Shown here: positions 1-7,991 of the stretch, piece by piece
Position numbering within the stretch: the first letter of the stretch is position 1
How the letters are laid out: each line of letters opens with the position of its first letter
Assembly: GCF_046233715.1 (NCBI RefSeq)
Contig: NZ_JBJNRJ010000003.1
Span: forward strand, 143,414 to 207,413
Direction: 5' to 3'
DNA from: Trujillonella humicola
GTDB lineage: Bacteria > Actinomycetota > Actinomycetes > Mycobacteriales > Geodermatophilaceae
Length of the DNA: 64,000 nucleotides
Translations under genes and position numbers: made by a program
Notes under the pieces: generated by a model
Databases searched by the model: none
Told to the model about the DNA's origin: nothing
Seen by the model: only the letters and a program-made list of their open reading frames with translations

Positions 1-615
1 TCCGACGTCGACGGCGTGTACGACGGCGATCCCCGCACCGGCCCGGCGCAGCTGGTCGACACGGTGGCCGACGCCGCCGACCTGGCCGCGGTCACCCTCG
101 GCTCGGCCTCCCGCAACGGCGTGGGCACCGGCGGGATGGCGACGAAGGTGGAGGCCGCGCTGATCGCGGCCCGCGCGGGCGTGCCCGTCGTCGTCACCTC
201 GACCGTCCAGGTGGCCGCGGCGCTGGCCGGCGAGCGGGTGGGCACGCTCTTCCTCCCGTCCGGCCGGCGGCCCTCCGCGCGGCAGTTCTGGTTGCGCTAC
301 GCCAGCCGCCCGCGCGGCCGGCTGGTGCTCGACGAGGGCGCGGTGCGCGCGGTCCGCGAGCGCAACGCCTCGCTGCTCGCCGCCGGGATCACCGGCGCGA
401 TCGGCGAGTTCCTGGCCGACGACCCGGTCGAGCTCGTCGGGCCGGACGGCGTCGTCGTCGCCCGCGGCCTGGTCGCCTACGACGCCTCCGAGCTGCCGGC
501 GCTGTTCGGCCGCAAGACCGGCGACCTCGACCCGGAGTACCGCCGGGAGGTCGTCCACCGCGACGAGATGGTGCTGGTCGGCCCCCGGCCCCCGAAGCCG
601 GTTCCGACCGCCTGA
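1..615 (+). CDS. proB: glutamate 5-kinase, C-terminal part (5' truncated by window edge)
   Basis: Catalyses ATP-dependent phosphorylation of glutamate, the first step of proline synthesis; cytosolic. The first base of the window is in frame, so the gene starts upstream. The 204 visible residues carry the end of the amino-acid-kinase fold with the nucleotide-binding GTGGMATK motif (fragment residues 42-49), followed by a PUA domain (about residues 100-195), the two-domain architecture of bacterial ProB. Only 13 nt separate it from the deformylase gene. Its partner proA is about 2.8 kb downstream, separated by five unrelated genes, whereas proB and proA are often adjacent. Identification is firm; only the N-terminus is missing. 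Confidence 0.95.
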   Translation, partial: SDVDGVYDGDPRTGPAQLVDTVADAADLAAVTLGSASRNGVGTGGMATKVEAALIAARAGVPVVVTSTVQVAAALAGERVGTLFLPSGRRPSARQFWLRYASRPRGRLVLDEGAVRAVRERNASLLAAGITGAIGEFLADDPVELVGPDGVVVARGLVAYDASELPALFGRKTGDLDPEYRREVVHRDEMVLVGPRPPKPVPTA

Positions 616-628
616 GAGACTGCCGCGC

Positions 629-1111
629 GTGACGATCCGCCCGATCCGCGAACTCGGCGACCCGGTGCTGCGCACCCCGGCCGACCCCGTGCGCGCCTTC
701 GACAAGGAGCTCGCCGCCCTCGTCCGCGACCTCGAGGAGACCGTCGACCACCCCGGCCGGGCCGGCCTCGCGGCCCCGCAGATCGGGGTGAGCGCCCGGG
801 CGTTCAGCTACAACATCGACGGCGTCATCGGCCACGTGGTCAACCCGCGGTTGGTGGAGCTGTCGGAGGAGACCCAGGACGGCGACGAGGGCTGCCTGTC
901 CGTGCCGGGCATCTGGGCCCCGACGGTGCGCGCGATGCACGCCGCGGTGGAGGGCTTCGACGTGCACGGGGCACCGGTGCGGGTCGAGGGCAGCGGGCTG
1001 ATGGCCCGCTGCCTGCAGCACGAGGTGGACCACCTCGACGGCAAGGTCTTCCTCGACCGGCTGACCGGTGACGCGCGCAAGGCCGCGCTGCGCGCGCTGA
1101 ACGCGCGCTAG
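629..1111 (+). CDS. def: peptide deformylase
   Basis: Removes the N-formyl group from nascent proteins; metal-dependent, cytosolic. All three deformylase motifs are present: GLAAPQIG (46-53), EGCLS (87-91, metal ligand Cys89) and HEVDH (131-135, metal ligands His131 and His135, general base Glu132). At 160 residues it is slightly short of the usual 165-190. The GTG start sits 14 nt after the proB stop. The stop codon is TAG, one of only five in the window, which matters because the local tRNA-Sec reads UAG. It lies in a proB-associated position rather than with fmt, so it may be an additional deformylase copy. Confidence 0.94.
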   Translation: MTIRPIRELGDPVLRTPADPVRAFDKELAALVRDLEETVDHPGRAGLAAPQIGVSARAFSYNIDGVIGHVVNPRLVELSEETQDGDEGCLSVPGIWAPTVRAMHAAVEGFDVHGAPVRVEGSGLMARCLQHEVDHLDGKVFLDRLTGDARKAALRALNAR

Positions 1112-1121
1112 CGCGGCTGGT

Positions 1122-1127
1122 TACGGT
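1122..1127 (+). promoter_or_regulatory. -10 element TACGGT of a leaderless promoter
   Basis: TACGGT matches the actinobacterial TANNNT -10 consensus and lies 6 nt before the GTG of the PEP-mutase-like gene, the spacing expected when transcription starts at the start codon. No Shine-Dalgarno sequence fits in between. Confidence 0.55.
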
Positions 1128-1133
1128 CGCCGG

Positions 1134-1916
1134 GTGACCGACCTCGCCGCCCGCGCCCGCACGCTCCTCGACCTGCACGCCGCCCCGGAGATCCTCGTCC
1201 TCGCCAACGTGTGGGACGTCGTCTCCGCGCGGGTCGTCGCCGCCACCGACGGGGTCCGCGCGCTGGCCACCGCCAGCCACTCCATCGCCGCGACCTTCGG
1301 CTACGAGGACGGCGAGAACATCCCGCTGGCCCTGCACCTGGACATGGTCGAGCTGATCACCTCCGCGGTGGACCTGCCGGTGAGCATGGACATGGAGGCC
1401 GGTTACGGCGACCCGGGGGAGACGGCGCGCCGGGCGATCGTCGCCGGCGCGGTCGGGGGCAACCTCGAGGACGAGATGCGGCCGCTGGACGACGCCGTCG
1501 CCGCGGTCGAGGCGGTGCTCCGGGCCGGCCGGGACGCCGGCATCGACTTCGTGCTCAACGCCCGCACCGACGCGTTCCTCCTGGCCCCCCGGGACGCCGA
1601 CCGCGGCGAGCTGGTCGCCGAGGCGGTCCGCCGCGGCCGCGCGTTCCTCGAGGCCGGCGCCCCGGTGGTGTTCGTGCCCCGGTTGGTCGACCGGGACGAG
1701 ATCGCCGCGGTCGTCGAGGGGCTGGGCCGGGGGAAGCTGTCGCTGATCAGCGTGCCCGGCGCCTCGCCGTCGGCGCGGGAGATGCAGGAGCTGGGCGTCG
1801 CCCGGGTCTCCACCGGCCCGTTCACCCAGCGGGTCGCGCTGACCGCGCTGCAGGACGCCACCGCCGAGCTGGTCGGCGGCGGCGTCCTGCCGCCCGGCAC
1901 CCGCACGCTGAACTGA
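1134..1916 (+). CDS. isocitrate lyase / PEP mutase family protein
   Basis: A 260-residue TIM-barrel enzyme of the PEP mutase / isocitrate lyase superfamily, which makes or breaks C-C or C-P bonds next to a carboxylate with Mg2+. Recognisable are the early FDxA-equivalent segment (LANVWDVVSAR, about 21-31), the metal-site strand DMEAGYGD (about 85-92), NLEDE near 111-115 and LNARTDAF near 139-146. The classical KKCG loop of isocitrate lyase is absent, so isocitrate lyase itself is unlikely. Proteins like this are usually annotated as phosphonomutases or 2-methylisocitrate-lyase-like; the substrate cannot be deduced. It is preceded by a leaderless-type promoter, so it is probably its own unit. 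Confidence 0.85.
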   Translation: MTDLAARARTLLDLHAAPEILVLANVWDVVSARVVAATDGVRALATASHSIAATFGYEDGENIPLALHLDMVELITSAVDLPVSMDMEAGYGDPGETARRAIVAGAVGGNLEDEMRPLDDAVAAVEAVLRAGRDAGIDFVLNARTDAFLLAPRDADRGELVAEAVRRGRAFLEAGAPVVFVPRLVDRDEIAAVVEGLGRGKLSLISVPGASPSAREMQELGVARVSTGPFTQRVALTALQDATAELVGGGVLPPGTRTLN

Positions 1917-1920
1917 GCGG

Positions 1921-2229
1921 TCAGACCGCGACCCCGGCCGCCGGGAGGACCAGCCCGCGGACCTCGAACGGGGTGATGACCTCCTCCGGGGGTGCTGCCC
2001 CGGCCAGGACCTCGGCCATCACCGGCCCGACGACCTCGCGGCCGGCGCGCTCGTAGTCCTCCCGGGACCGCCACACCTCGATGACCTGCATGCCGTCGGT
2101 GGTCTGCCGGGCCAGGTGCACCAGCAGGCCGTCGAACGAGTCCCCGAACCGCTCGAGCATCCTCCGGTGCACGTCGTCGTAGACCTCCGCCGGCAGGCCG
2201 GGGACGTCCGTCGTCACCGCGTACGTCAT
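1921..2229 (-). CDS. small dimeric alpha/beta-barrel protein, antibiotic-monooxygenase-like
   Basis: A 102-residue protein with the pattern of a ferredoxin-like dimeric barrel: a first strand (MTYAVTTDVPGL), a helix with an FGDSFDGLLVH segment, and the EVWRSREDYERA strand-helix transition typical of ABM-type domains. Members are small heme-free monooxygenases, heme degraders or stress proteins; the role here is unknown. Its ATG overlaps the stop of the upstream maleylpyruvate-isomerase-family gene by the classic ATGA 4-nt overlap, so the two are translationally coupled. Both are likely controlled by the divergent MarR protein through the twin operator at 2901-2936. Confidence 0.7.
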   Translation of the reverse strand: MTYAVTTDVPGLPAEVYDDVHRRMLERFGDSFDGLLVHLARQTTDGMQVIEVWRSREDYERAGREVVGPVMAEVLAGAAPPEEVITPFEVRGLVLPAAGVAV

Positions 2230-2885
2230 GTCGTCCTCCTCGTCCCGTCGCGGTGGACCGGTGCCGCCGCGAGCTCGCGGGCGCCGTCGCCCTCGAGGTG
2301 CTCCAGCGCGGCCGCCGTCCGTCCGGTCACCAGGAGCAGGACGGCGGATGCGGGGCCGCGGACGGGCGCGCCCTCGCCGAGCACGAGGTCCGCGTCCTCC
2401 GCGGTGAGCCGGTAGCCGGCCAGCCGCCGCCGGACGCCGAACGGGAAGCTCATCGCGTACGCCCGCCGGGCCGCGACGGCCGCCGCCTCCGGCGGCACCG
2501 GGCGGCTGCGGCCGAGCGGGACGGTCATGTCCTGCCCGTGGACGAGGACGTCGGTCAGCGGCTCGACCGGGCTGACGAACGGAGCCCGGCGACGGGAGCC
2601 GACCATCGCGCGCAGCTGCGCGGCGTACTCGGCGGGCGGACGGCCGGCGGCGCGCAGGGCGGTGTCGCGGATCATCCGGTCGAAGCTCCCCCGGGCCCGG
2701 ATCGCCTCGACGGTCGCGGCCCGGTAGCCCATGTGGGCGAGGGTCAGGTGGGCCGCGACGTGGCCCACCTGCCAGGCGTCGCATAGGGACGGGGCCGCCC
2801 ACTCCGCCGGTGTGAGGTCCTCGAGGAGGTCGGCGAGGCCGGCCCGCTCGGTGTCGATCGTGCGCCAGACGGTGTCGACGTCCAT
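2226..2885 (-). CDS. maleylpyruvate isomerase family (mycothiol-dependent type) protein
   Basis: A 219-residue protein that begins with the MDMPI/DinB-like four-helix bundle found in mycothiol-dependent maleylpyruvate isomerase-family enzymes: the stretch LCDAWQVGHVAAHL (about 35-48) provides the histidines that usually bind a divalent metal, and a third candidate histidine lies in VLVHGQDM (about 113-120). The family covers mycothiol S-transferases and isomerases that detoxify electrophiles; the specific reaction cannot be assigned. Start chosen at the ATG directly behind the divergent operator region. Divergence from a MarR gene suggests induction by a small aromatic or electrophilic ligand. 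Confidence 0.78.
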   Translation of the reverse strand: MDVDTVWRTIDTERAGLADLLEDLTPAEWAAPSLCDAWQVGHVAAHLTLAHMGYRAATVEAIRARGSFDRMIRDTALRAAGRPPAEYAAQLRAMVGSRRRAPFVSPVEPLTDVLVHGQDMTVPLGRSRPVPPEAAAVAARRAYAMSFPFGVRRRLAGYRLTAEDADLVLGEGAPVRGPASAVLLLVTGRTAAALEHLEGDGARELAAAPVHRDGTRRTT

Positions 2886-2900
2886 GAGCGCTCCCGGGTC

Positions 2901-2936
2901 GTCAGTTAGACTGACAGTCTCGTCAGAGAGGCTGAC
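2901..2936. promoter_or_regulatory. twin inverted-repeat operator, probable MarR binding site
   Basis: Two copies of the same palindrome, GTCAG-N5-CTGAC, lie at 2901-2915 and 2922-2936. Their centres are exactly 21 bp (two helical turns) apart, so two dimers would sit on the same face of the DNA. A nested palindrome AGACT-GAC-AGTCT bridges them. The region covers the only promoter space of the divergent MarR and maleylpyruvate-isomerase genes, and a TAGACT -10-like hexamer (2907-2912) falls inside the first copy. Confidence 0.75.
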
Positions 2937-2948
2937 CATCGTCAAGGG

Positions 2949-3389
2949 GTGCGCGTGACCGTCGAGCCGAACCTGGGGTTGCTCTGCTTCTTCCCCTACC
3001 GCGCCCTGGAGTCGCGCGTGCTGGCGGCGCTGGCCGAGGCGGGGTTCGACGACATCACCCTGGCGCAGGGCCGGATCGCGGCGCGGATCGGCGAGCACGG
3101 GACCCGCCTGACCGCCCTCGCGGCGCAGGCGCAGGTCACCAAGCAGACCGCGGGCTTCCTCGTCGAGCAGCTCGAACGCGCCGGGTACGTGCACCGGGTC
3201 CCCGATCCGACCGACGGCCGCGCCCGGCTGGTCTGCTTCGCCGACCGCGGCCGGGCCGCCGTCGCCGTCGCGCGCCGGGTGGAGGCCCAGGTCGAGGCGG
3301 AGTGGACCGCTCACCTCGGCGAAGACGACACCCGGACCCTGCGGCGGTCGCTCACCCGGCTGCGCGAGGTCACCGACCCCTGGCGCTGA
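2949..3389 (+). CDS. MarR-family transcriptional regulator
   Basis: A 146-residue winged-helix repressor. The MarR-like order is visible: an N-terminal dimerisation helix, a helix-turn-helix (about 58-82: LTALAAQAQVTKQTAGFLVEQL shown in part), then a wing with DPTDGRARLV (about 87-96), the diagnostic D-x-R-x-R-x-hydrophobic segment. Such proteins bind palindromes and are released by phenolics or thiol oxidation. Start is GTG at 2949 or the nearby GTG at 2955. It faces the isomerase/monooxygenase pair across the twin operator, so autoregulation plus control of that operon is the simplest reading. Confidence 0.9.
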   Translation: MRVTVEPNLGLLCFFPYRALESRVLAALAEAGFDDITLAQGRIAARIGEHGTRLTALAAQAQVTKQTAGFLVEQLERAGYVHRVPDPTDGRARLVCFADRGRAAVAVARRVEAQVEAEWTAHLGEDDTRTLRRSLTRLREVTDPWR

Positions 3390-3416
3390 GGCGCCGGGAG
3401 GCGGGCGCCTGCGCGC

Positions 3417-3422
3417 TACCCT
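3417..3422 (+). promoter_or_regulatory. -10 element TACCCT of a leaderless promoter (proA)
   Basis: TACCCT lies 7 nt before the GTG start of proA, matching the TANNNT consensus and leaderless spacing. Confidence 0.55.
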
Positions 3423-3429
3423 CGCGGAC

Positions 3430-4683
3430 GTGTCCGCCGTCGCCTCCCTGCCGTTGATCGGGGCCGCCGCGCTGCGCGCCCGCGCCGCCTCGAGGGTGCT
3501 GCGCACGCTGCCGACCGACGTGAAGGACGCCGCGCTCTCGGCGATGGCCGACGCGCTGGTCGAGCGGACCGAGGAGATCCTGGCGGCCAACGCGGCCGAC
3601 GTGGCGGCCGCCGCGGCCGACGGCACCGCGGAGTCGGTGCTGGACCGGCTGCGGCTGGACGCGGCCCGGGTCGCCGGCGTGGCCGCGGCGCTGCGCGAGC
3701 TCGTGGCACTGCCCGACCCGGTGGGCGACGTCGTCCGCGGGTCGCGGCTGCCCAACGGGCTGCAGCTGCGCCAGGTCCGGGTGCCCTTCGGCGTGGTGGG
3801 CGTCGTCTACGAGGCCCGGCCCAACGTGACCGTGGACGCGGCCGGGCTGTGCCTGAAGAGCGGCAACGCGGCCCTGCTGCGCGGGTCGGCCTCGGCCTTC
3901 GGCACCAACACCGCACTGGTCGCCGTCCTCGCCGAGGCCGCGGAGAAGGCCGGGCTGCCGGCCGGCTCGATCGAGCTGCTGCCGGCCGACCGCGCGTCGG
4001 TGGGGGAGCTGCTCGGGGCGCGCGGCTTCGTCGACGTGGTCATCCCGCGCGGTGGCGCCTCGCTGATCCAGCGGGTGGTGCTCGAGGCGAAGGTGCCGGT
4101 GATCGAGACCGGCGTCGGCAACTGCCACGTCTACGTCGACGCCTCGGCCGACCCGGCGATGGCCGAGGCGATCGTGCTGAACTCCAAGACCCACCGGGTC
4201 AGCGTCTGCAACTCCGCCGAGACGCTGCTGGTGCACCGCGACTTCCCCGCCCTGCCGCGGCTGCTGGCCGCGCTCGGGCAGGCGGGGGTGACGCTGCACG
4301 GGGACGACCCGGTGCAGGCCGCCTTCGGCGCCGTCGTCCCGGCGACCGACGAGGACTGGGCCGCCGAGTACCTGTCGATGGACATGGCCGTGCGCGTGGT
4401 CGAGGACCTGCCCGCCGCCCTGGAGCACATCGCGCGGTGGGGGAGCGGGCACACCGAGGCGATCGTGGCCGACTCCGCCCGTGCGATCGCGGACTTCACC
4501 GCGGGCGTCGACGCGGCCGCGATCATGGTCAACGCCTCGACCCGGTTCACCGACGGCGGGGAGTTCGGCTTCGGCGCCGAGATCGGCATCTCCACCCAGA
4601 AGCTGCACGCCCGGGGGCCGCTGGGCCTGCCGGAGCTGACCTCCACCACCTACGTCGTCACCGGAGACGGTCACACCCGCTGA
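3430..4683 (+). CDS. proA: glutamate-5-semialdehyde dehydrogenase (gamma-glutamyl phosphate reductase)
   Basis: Second enzyme of proline synthesis: NADPH-dependent reduction of glutamyl 5-phosphate to the semialdehyde. At 417 residues it has normal length. The aldehyde-dehydrogenase-like fold is clear, with PFGVVGVVYEARPNVT (about 119-134), the cofactor-binding LKSGNA (142-147) and the catalytic cysteine Cys260 in RVSVCNSAETLL. The C-terminal dimerisation segment (GGEFGFGAEIGIST) is intact. The GTG start has its own leaderless-type -10 element and the upstream gene is an unrelated regulator, so it is transcribed separately from proB. Confidence 0.97.
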   Translation: MSAVASLPLIGAAALRARAASRVLRTLPTDVKDAALSAMADALVERTEEILAANAADVAAAAADGTAESVLDRLRLDAARVAGVAAALRELVALPDPVGDVVRGSRLPNGLQLRQVRVPFGVVGVVYEARPNVTVDAAGLCLKSGNAALLRGSASAFGTNTALVAVLAEAAEKAGLPAGSIELLPADRASVGELLGARGFVDVVIPRGGASLIQRVVLEAKVPVIETGVGNCHVYVDASADPAMAEAIVLNSKTHRVSVCNSAETLLVHRDFPALPRLLAALGQAGVTLHGDDPVQAAFGAVVPATDEDWAAEYLSMDMAVRVVEDLPAALEHIARWGSGHTEAIVADSARAIADFTAGVDAAAIMVNASTRFTDGGEFGFGAEIGISTQKLHARGPLGLPELTSTTYVVTGDGHTR

Positions 4684-4723
4684 CCCGCTCCGCTGGCACC
4701 CAGCCCCTTCCGTCAGGAGCCCC

Positions 4724-5614
4724 ATGCCCCGCCCGCCGACGCAGCTGCCGCAGTTCTCCTCGGTCTCCGACGTCGCCAAGCGGTTGTCGGCGGCGGGCTA
4801 CCTGCCGGACAAGCAGATCGCCACGACCGTCTTCCTCGCCGACCGCCTGGGCAAGCCGCTGCTGGTCGAGGGACCGGCCGGTACCGGCAAGACCGAGCTG
4901 GCCAAGGCCCTGGCCGCCGCCACGGACGCCGAGCTGATCCGGCTGCAGTGCTACGAGGGGCTCGACGAGGCCCGCGCGCTCTACGAGTGGAACTACAAGA
5001 AGCAGCTGCTGCGCATCCAGGCGTCGCAGGCCTCGGCGGAGGCCGCGGACTGGGAGACCGTGCACGACGACATCTTCGGCGAGGAGTTCCTGCTCGCCCG
5101 GCCGCTGCTCACCGCGATCCGGCGGACCGAGCCGACCGTGCTGCTCATCGACGAGACCGACAAGGCCGACGTCGAGGTGGAGGGCCTGCTGCTGGAGGTG
5201 CTCAGCGACTTCCAGGTCACCATCCCCGAGCTCGGCACCGTCACGGCCACCCGCCGCCCGACCGTCGTCCTCACCTCGAACGCGACCCGGGAGCTGTCCG
5301 AGGCGCTCAAGCGCCGGTGCCTGTACCTGGCGCTGGACTACCCGAGCGCCGAGCGGGAGCGGGAGATCGTGCTCTCCCGGGTGCCCGATCTGGCGCCGGG
5401 GCTGGCCGAGCAGCTGGTGCGCACCATCCGCACGCTGCGGGCGCTGGAGCTCAAGAAGTCGCCGTCGATCTCCGAGACGCTCGACTGGGCGCAGACCCTG
5501 CTCGAGCTGGGCCTGGACACCCTGGACGAGTCGGCGATCGGCGAGACGCTGGGCGTGGTGCTCAAGCACGCCAGCGACCAGGAGCGGGCCGCGGCCGAGC
5601 TGCGGTTGAACTGA
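4724..5614 (+). CDS. MoxR-family AAA+ ATPase
   Basis: A 296-residue AAA+ chaperone of the MoxR/CoxD branch. Walker A is GPAGTGKT (50-57), Walker B LLIDETDKAD (about 140-149), sensor 1 lies in VVLTSNATREL, and an arginine-finger region follows in LKRRCLYL. MoxR ATPases work with VWA-domain proteins to insert cofactors or remodel protein complexes; CoxD is needed for the CO dehydrogenase active site. The next gene encodes exactly such a VWA partner and its ATG overlaps this TGA, so the pair is co-translated. The client protein is not visible here: no molybdenum hydroxylase lies in the window. Confidence 0.92.
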   Translation: MPRPPTQLPQFSSVSDVAKRLSAAGYLPDKQIATTVFLADRLGKPLLVEGPAGTGKTELAKALAAATDAELIRLQCYEGLDEARALYEWNYKKQLLRIQASQASAEAADWETVHDDIFGEEFLLARPLLTAIRRTEPTVLLIDETDKADVEVEGLLLEVLSDFQVTIPELGTVTATRRPTVVLTSNATRELSEALKRRCLYLALDYPSAEREREIVLSRVPDLAPGLAEQLVRTIRTLRALELKKSPSISETLDWAQTLLELGLDTLDESAIGETLGVVLKHASDQERAAAELRLN

Positions 5615-7047
5615 TGACGGCCGCGGCGCCCGTGCCGGCCGCCCCGGGCGGGCTGGCCGGCCACCTCGACGGGTTCGTGCGGGCCGTGCGCGAGGCCGGC
5701 ATCCCGGTCGGCATCAGCCAGGCGGTCGACGCCGCGGAGATCCTCACCGTGGTCGACCTGCTCGACCGCGAGCAGTTGCGCCACGGCCTGGCGGCGGTGC
5801 TGCTGCAGCGCGGCAACCAGCGGCCGATCTACGACACCCTGTTCGACCTGTGGTGGCCGCTGGGCGACCGGCCCGTCGTCGTGGCCGACGGGGACGGGGA
5901 GGACGCCGACGGCGAGGCGCTGACGCTGGACGCGCCGGACGGCGACGCCGACCTCGACCCGGCCGCGCGGCTGCGCGAGGAGCTGGCCCGGCTGCTGGCC
6001 GAGGGCGACGAGGCCGAGCTGGCCCGCTTCGCCCGCCGGGCGGTCGCGATGCTGGGGCAGACGACGCCCTCGCCGTCCGGACAGTCGTGGTTCAGCTACC
6101 GCGTGATGCGGGCGCTGTCGCCGGACTCGCTGGTCACCTCGCTGCTCGAGGGACTGCTCGCCGGGACCGACCGCGGGGGCCTGGCCGAGCAGGTCGCCCG
6201 CGGCCAGGTCCGGGAGAGGCTGAAGGCGTTCAAGGACGCCGTCGACACCGAGGTCCGCCGCCGCCAGGCCGACGAGCGGGGACGCGACCGGATCGCGAAG
6301 AGCGCCGTCAAGCCGCTGGCCGACCAGATCGACTTCCTGCGGGCCCAGCAGGGCGACCTGGTCGAGCTGCGCCGCATGGTGGCGCCGCTGGCCCGTCGGC
6401 TGGCGGTGCGGTTGTCGGCCCGCCGCCGGATGGGCCGCGAGGGCCGGCTGGACTTCCGCAAGACCGTGCGGGCGTCGCTGGGCACCGGCGGCGTCCCCGT
6501 GGTCACCCACCACCGGCCGCGGAAGATCCACAAGCCGGAACTGGTCGTCCTCTGCGACATCAGCGGCTCGGTGGCCGGCTTCAGCCACTTCACCCTGATG
6601 CTGACCCAGGCGCTGCGCGAGCACTTCTCCGGCGTGCGGGCGTTCGCCTTCGTCGACTCCACCGACGAGGTCACCCGGTTCTTCTCCCCGGGCGCCGACG
6701 TCTCCGACGCGGTCCGGCGCATCGGCCGGGAGGCCGACGTCGTCGCGTTCGAGGGGCACAGCGACTACGGCAACGCGCTCGAGGTGTTCGCCGACCGCTG
6801 GCCGACGGTCGTGGGCCCGAAGACCTCGCTGATGGTGCTGGGCGACGGCCGGACCAACTACCGGCCGCCGGGCCTGCCGGTACTGGCCGACCTGGTGTCG
6901 CGGGCCCGTTCGGCGCACTGGCTCAACCCCGAGCCACGGCGGCTCTGGGGCAGCGGGGACTCGGCGGCGCTGAAGTACGCCGAGGTCGTCGACATGGTGG
7001 AGTGCCGCAACGCCGCGCAGCTGGCCGACTTCGTCACCACCCTCTGA
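5614..7047 (+). CDS. VWA domain (CoxE-like) protein
   Basis: A 477-residue partner of the preceding MoxR ATPase. The C-terminal von Willebrand A domain starts with VVLCDISGS, giving the MIDAS DxSxS at 315-319, and continues with FAFVDSTDEV and a GHSDYG threonine/aspartate-site equivalent around 385-390. The N-terminal half is helical and charged, with an acidic segment (about 85-115: DGDGEDADGEAL) as in CoxE-like proteins. Start is the ATG that shares its A with the upstream stop. Function inferred: metal-dependent protein-protein adaptor in an AAA+/VWA remodelling pair. Confidence 0.9.
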   Translation: MTAAAPVPAAPGGLAGHLDGFVRAVREAGIPVGISQAVDAAEILTVVDLLDREQLRHGLAAVLLQRGNQRPIYDTLFDLWWPLGDRPVVVADGDGEDADGEALTLDAPDGDADLDPAARLREELARLLAEGDEAELARFARRAVAMLGQTTPSPSGQSWFSYRVMRALSPDSLVTSLLEGLLAGTDRGGLAEQVARGQVRERLKAFKDAVDTEVRRRQADERGRDRIAKSAVKPLADQIDFLRAQQGDLVELRRMVAPLARRLAVRLSARRRMGREGRLDFRKTVRASLGTGGVPVVTHHRPRKIHKPELVVLCDISGSVAGFSHFTLMLTQALREHFSGVRAFAFVDSTDEVTRFFSPGADVSDAVRRIGREADVVAFEGHSDYGNALEVFADRWPTVVGPKTSLMVLGDGRTNYRPPGLPVLADLVSRARSAHWLNPEPRRLWGSGDSAALKYAEVVDMVECRNAAQLADFVTTL

Positions 7048-7225
7048 GCCCGCGGCCCGTCCCGCCCCTGCCCGGCCGTGGGACCGGACCTCGCCCCGGT
7101 CCGAGCGGCACACGGGGGCGTCCGGGCACGAGGAGGCCGAGCGCAGCGGGGACCGCGCAGAGCGGTGGAGACGCTCGCGCGGCACCGCCGGCCGCCTCGG
7201 CAGGAGCCCGGTGGCGCGGCCCGAT
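7048..7225. other. intergenic region before nadD, no gene seen
   Basis: About 180 nt of very GC-rich sequence with a short GACCGG/CCGGTC inverted repeat soon after the VWA stop, probably terminating that operon. No ORF with recognisable content or RNA signature was found. Confidence 0.4.
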
Positions 7226-7231
7226 TAGTCT
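7226..7231 (+). promoter_or_regulatory. -10 element TAGTCT of a leaderless promoter (nadD)
   Basis: TAGTCT lies 7 nt before the chosen GTG start of nadD, which supports that start over the internal ATG 24 nt further on. Confidence 0.55.
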
Positions 7232-7238
7232 CGATCGG

Positions 7239-7991
7239 GTGGCGGGTGGTCGGGTCGGTGTCATGGGTGGGACCTTCGATCCCATCCACCACGGTCACCT
7301 CGTGGCGGCGAGCGAGGTCGCGGGCCTGTTCGGGCTCGACGAGGTGGTCTTCGTCCCCACGGGGGAGCCGTGGCAGAAGACCGACCGCGACGTCAGCCCG
7401 GCGGAGGACCGCTACCTGATGACCGTCATCGCCACCGCCTCCAACCCCCGCTTCTCCGTCAGCCGCGTGGACGTCGACCGCGGTGGTCCGACCTACACGA
7501 TCGACACCCTGCGCGACCTCCGGGCACAGCGGCCCGACGCGGAGCTGTTCTTCATCACCGGCGCCGACGCGCTCGCCCAGATCCTCAGCTGGCGCGACAG
7601 CGACCGGTTCCTGGAGCTGGCCCACTTCATCGGCGTGACCCGGCCGGGCTTCCAGCTCGCCGACGGGCACCTGCCCTCGGGCACGGTGAGCCTGGTCGAG
7701 GTGCCGGCGCTGGCCATCAGCTCCACCGACTGCCGGGACCGCGTGGGCCGGGGCATGCCCGTCTGGTACCTCGTGCCCGACGGCGTCGTGCAGTACATCG
7801 AGAAGCGGGGGCTGTACCGGTCCACCCGGCGGGCCGGGTCGGCCGGGAGCGCCCGCCCGCCCGCGGACCGCCCCACCTACGACCGGCCCCCCGCCGGCGG
7901 ATCCGCCGCCGCACCCCCGGCCGGCGGGTCCGCCGCCGCACCCCCGGCCGGCGCACCGCCGGCCACCGATCCTCAGGAGGTACCCCGATGA
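7239..7991 (+). CDS. nadD: nicotinate-nucleotide adenylyltransferase
   Basis: Adenylates nicotinate mononucleotide to deamido-NAD, a late step of NAD synthesis. The nucleotidyltransferase signature GGTFDPIHHGH (10-20) and the C-terminal ISSTDCRDR motif (about 160-168, equivalent of ISSTxxR) are intact. The core ends near residue 200 and is followed by a Pro/Ala/Gly tail of about 45 residues with the 9-residue unit PPAGGSAAA repeated, encoded by a 27-bp tandem repeat around 7889-7945; the tail is unlikely to be catalytic. The last codons overlap the rsfS start (ATGA). The nadD-rsfS-gpgP-degV order matches other actinobacteria. Confidence 0.95.
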   Translation: MAGGRVGVMGGTFDPIHHGHLVAASEVAGLFGLDEVVFVPTGEPWQKTDRDVSPAEDRYLMTVIATASNPRFSVSRVDVDRGGPTYTIDTLRDLRAQRPDAELFFITGADALAQILSWRDSDRFLELAHFIGVTRPGFQLADGHLPSGTVSLVEVPALAISSTDCRDRVGRGMPVWYLVPDGVVQYIEKRGLYRSTRRAGSAGSARPPADRPTYDRPPAGGSAAAPPAGGSAAAPPAGAPPATDPQEVPR

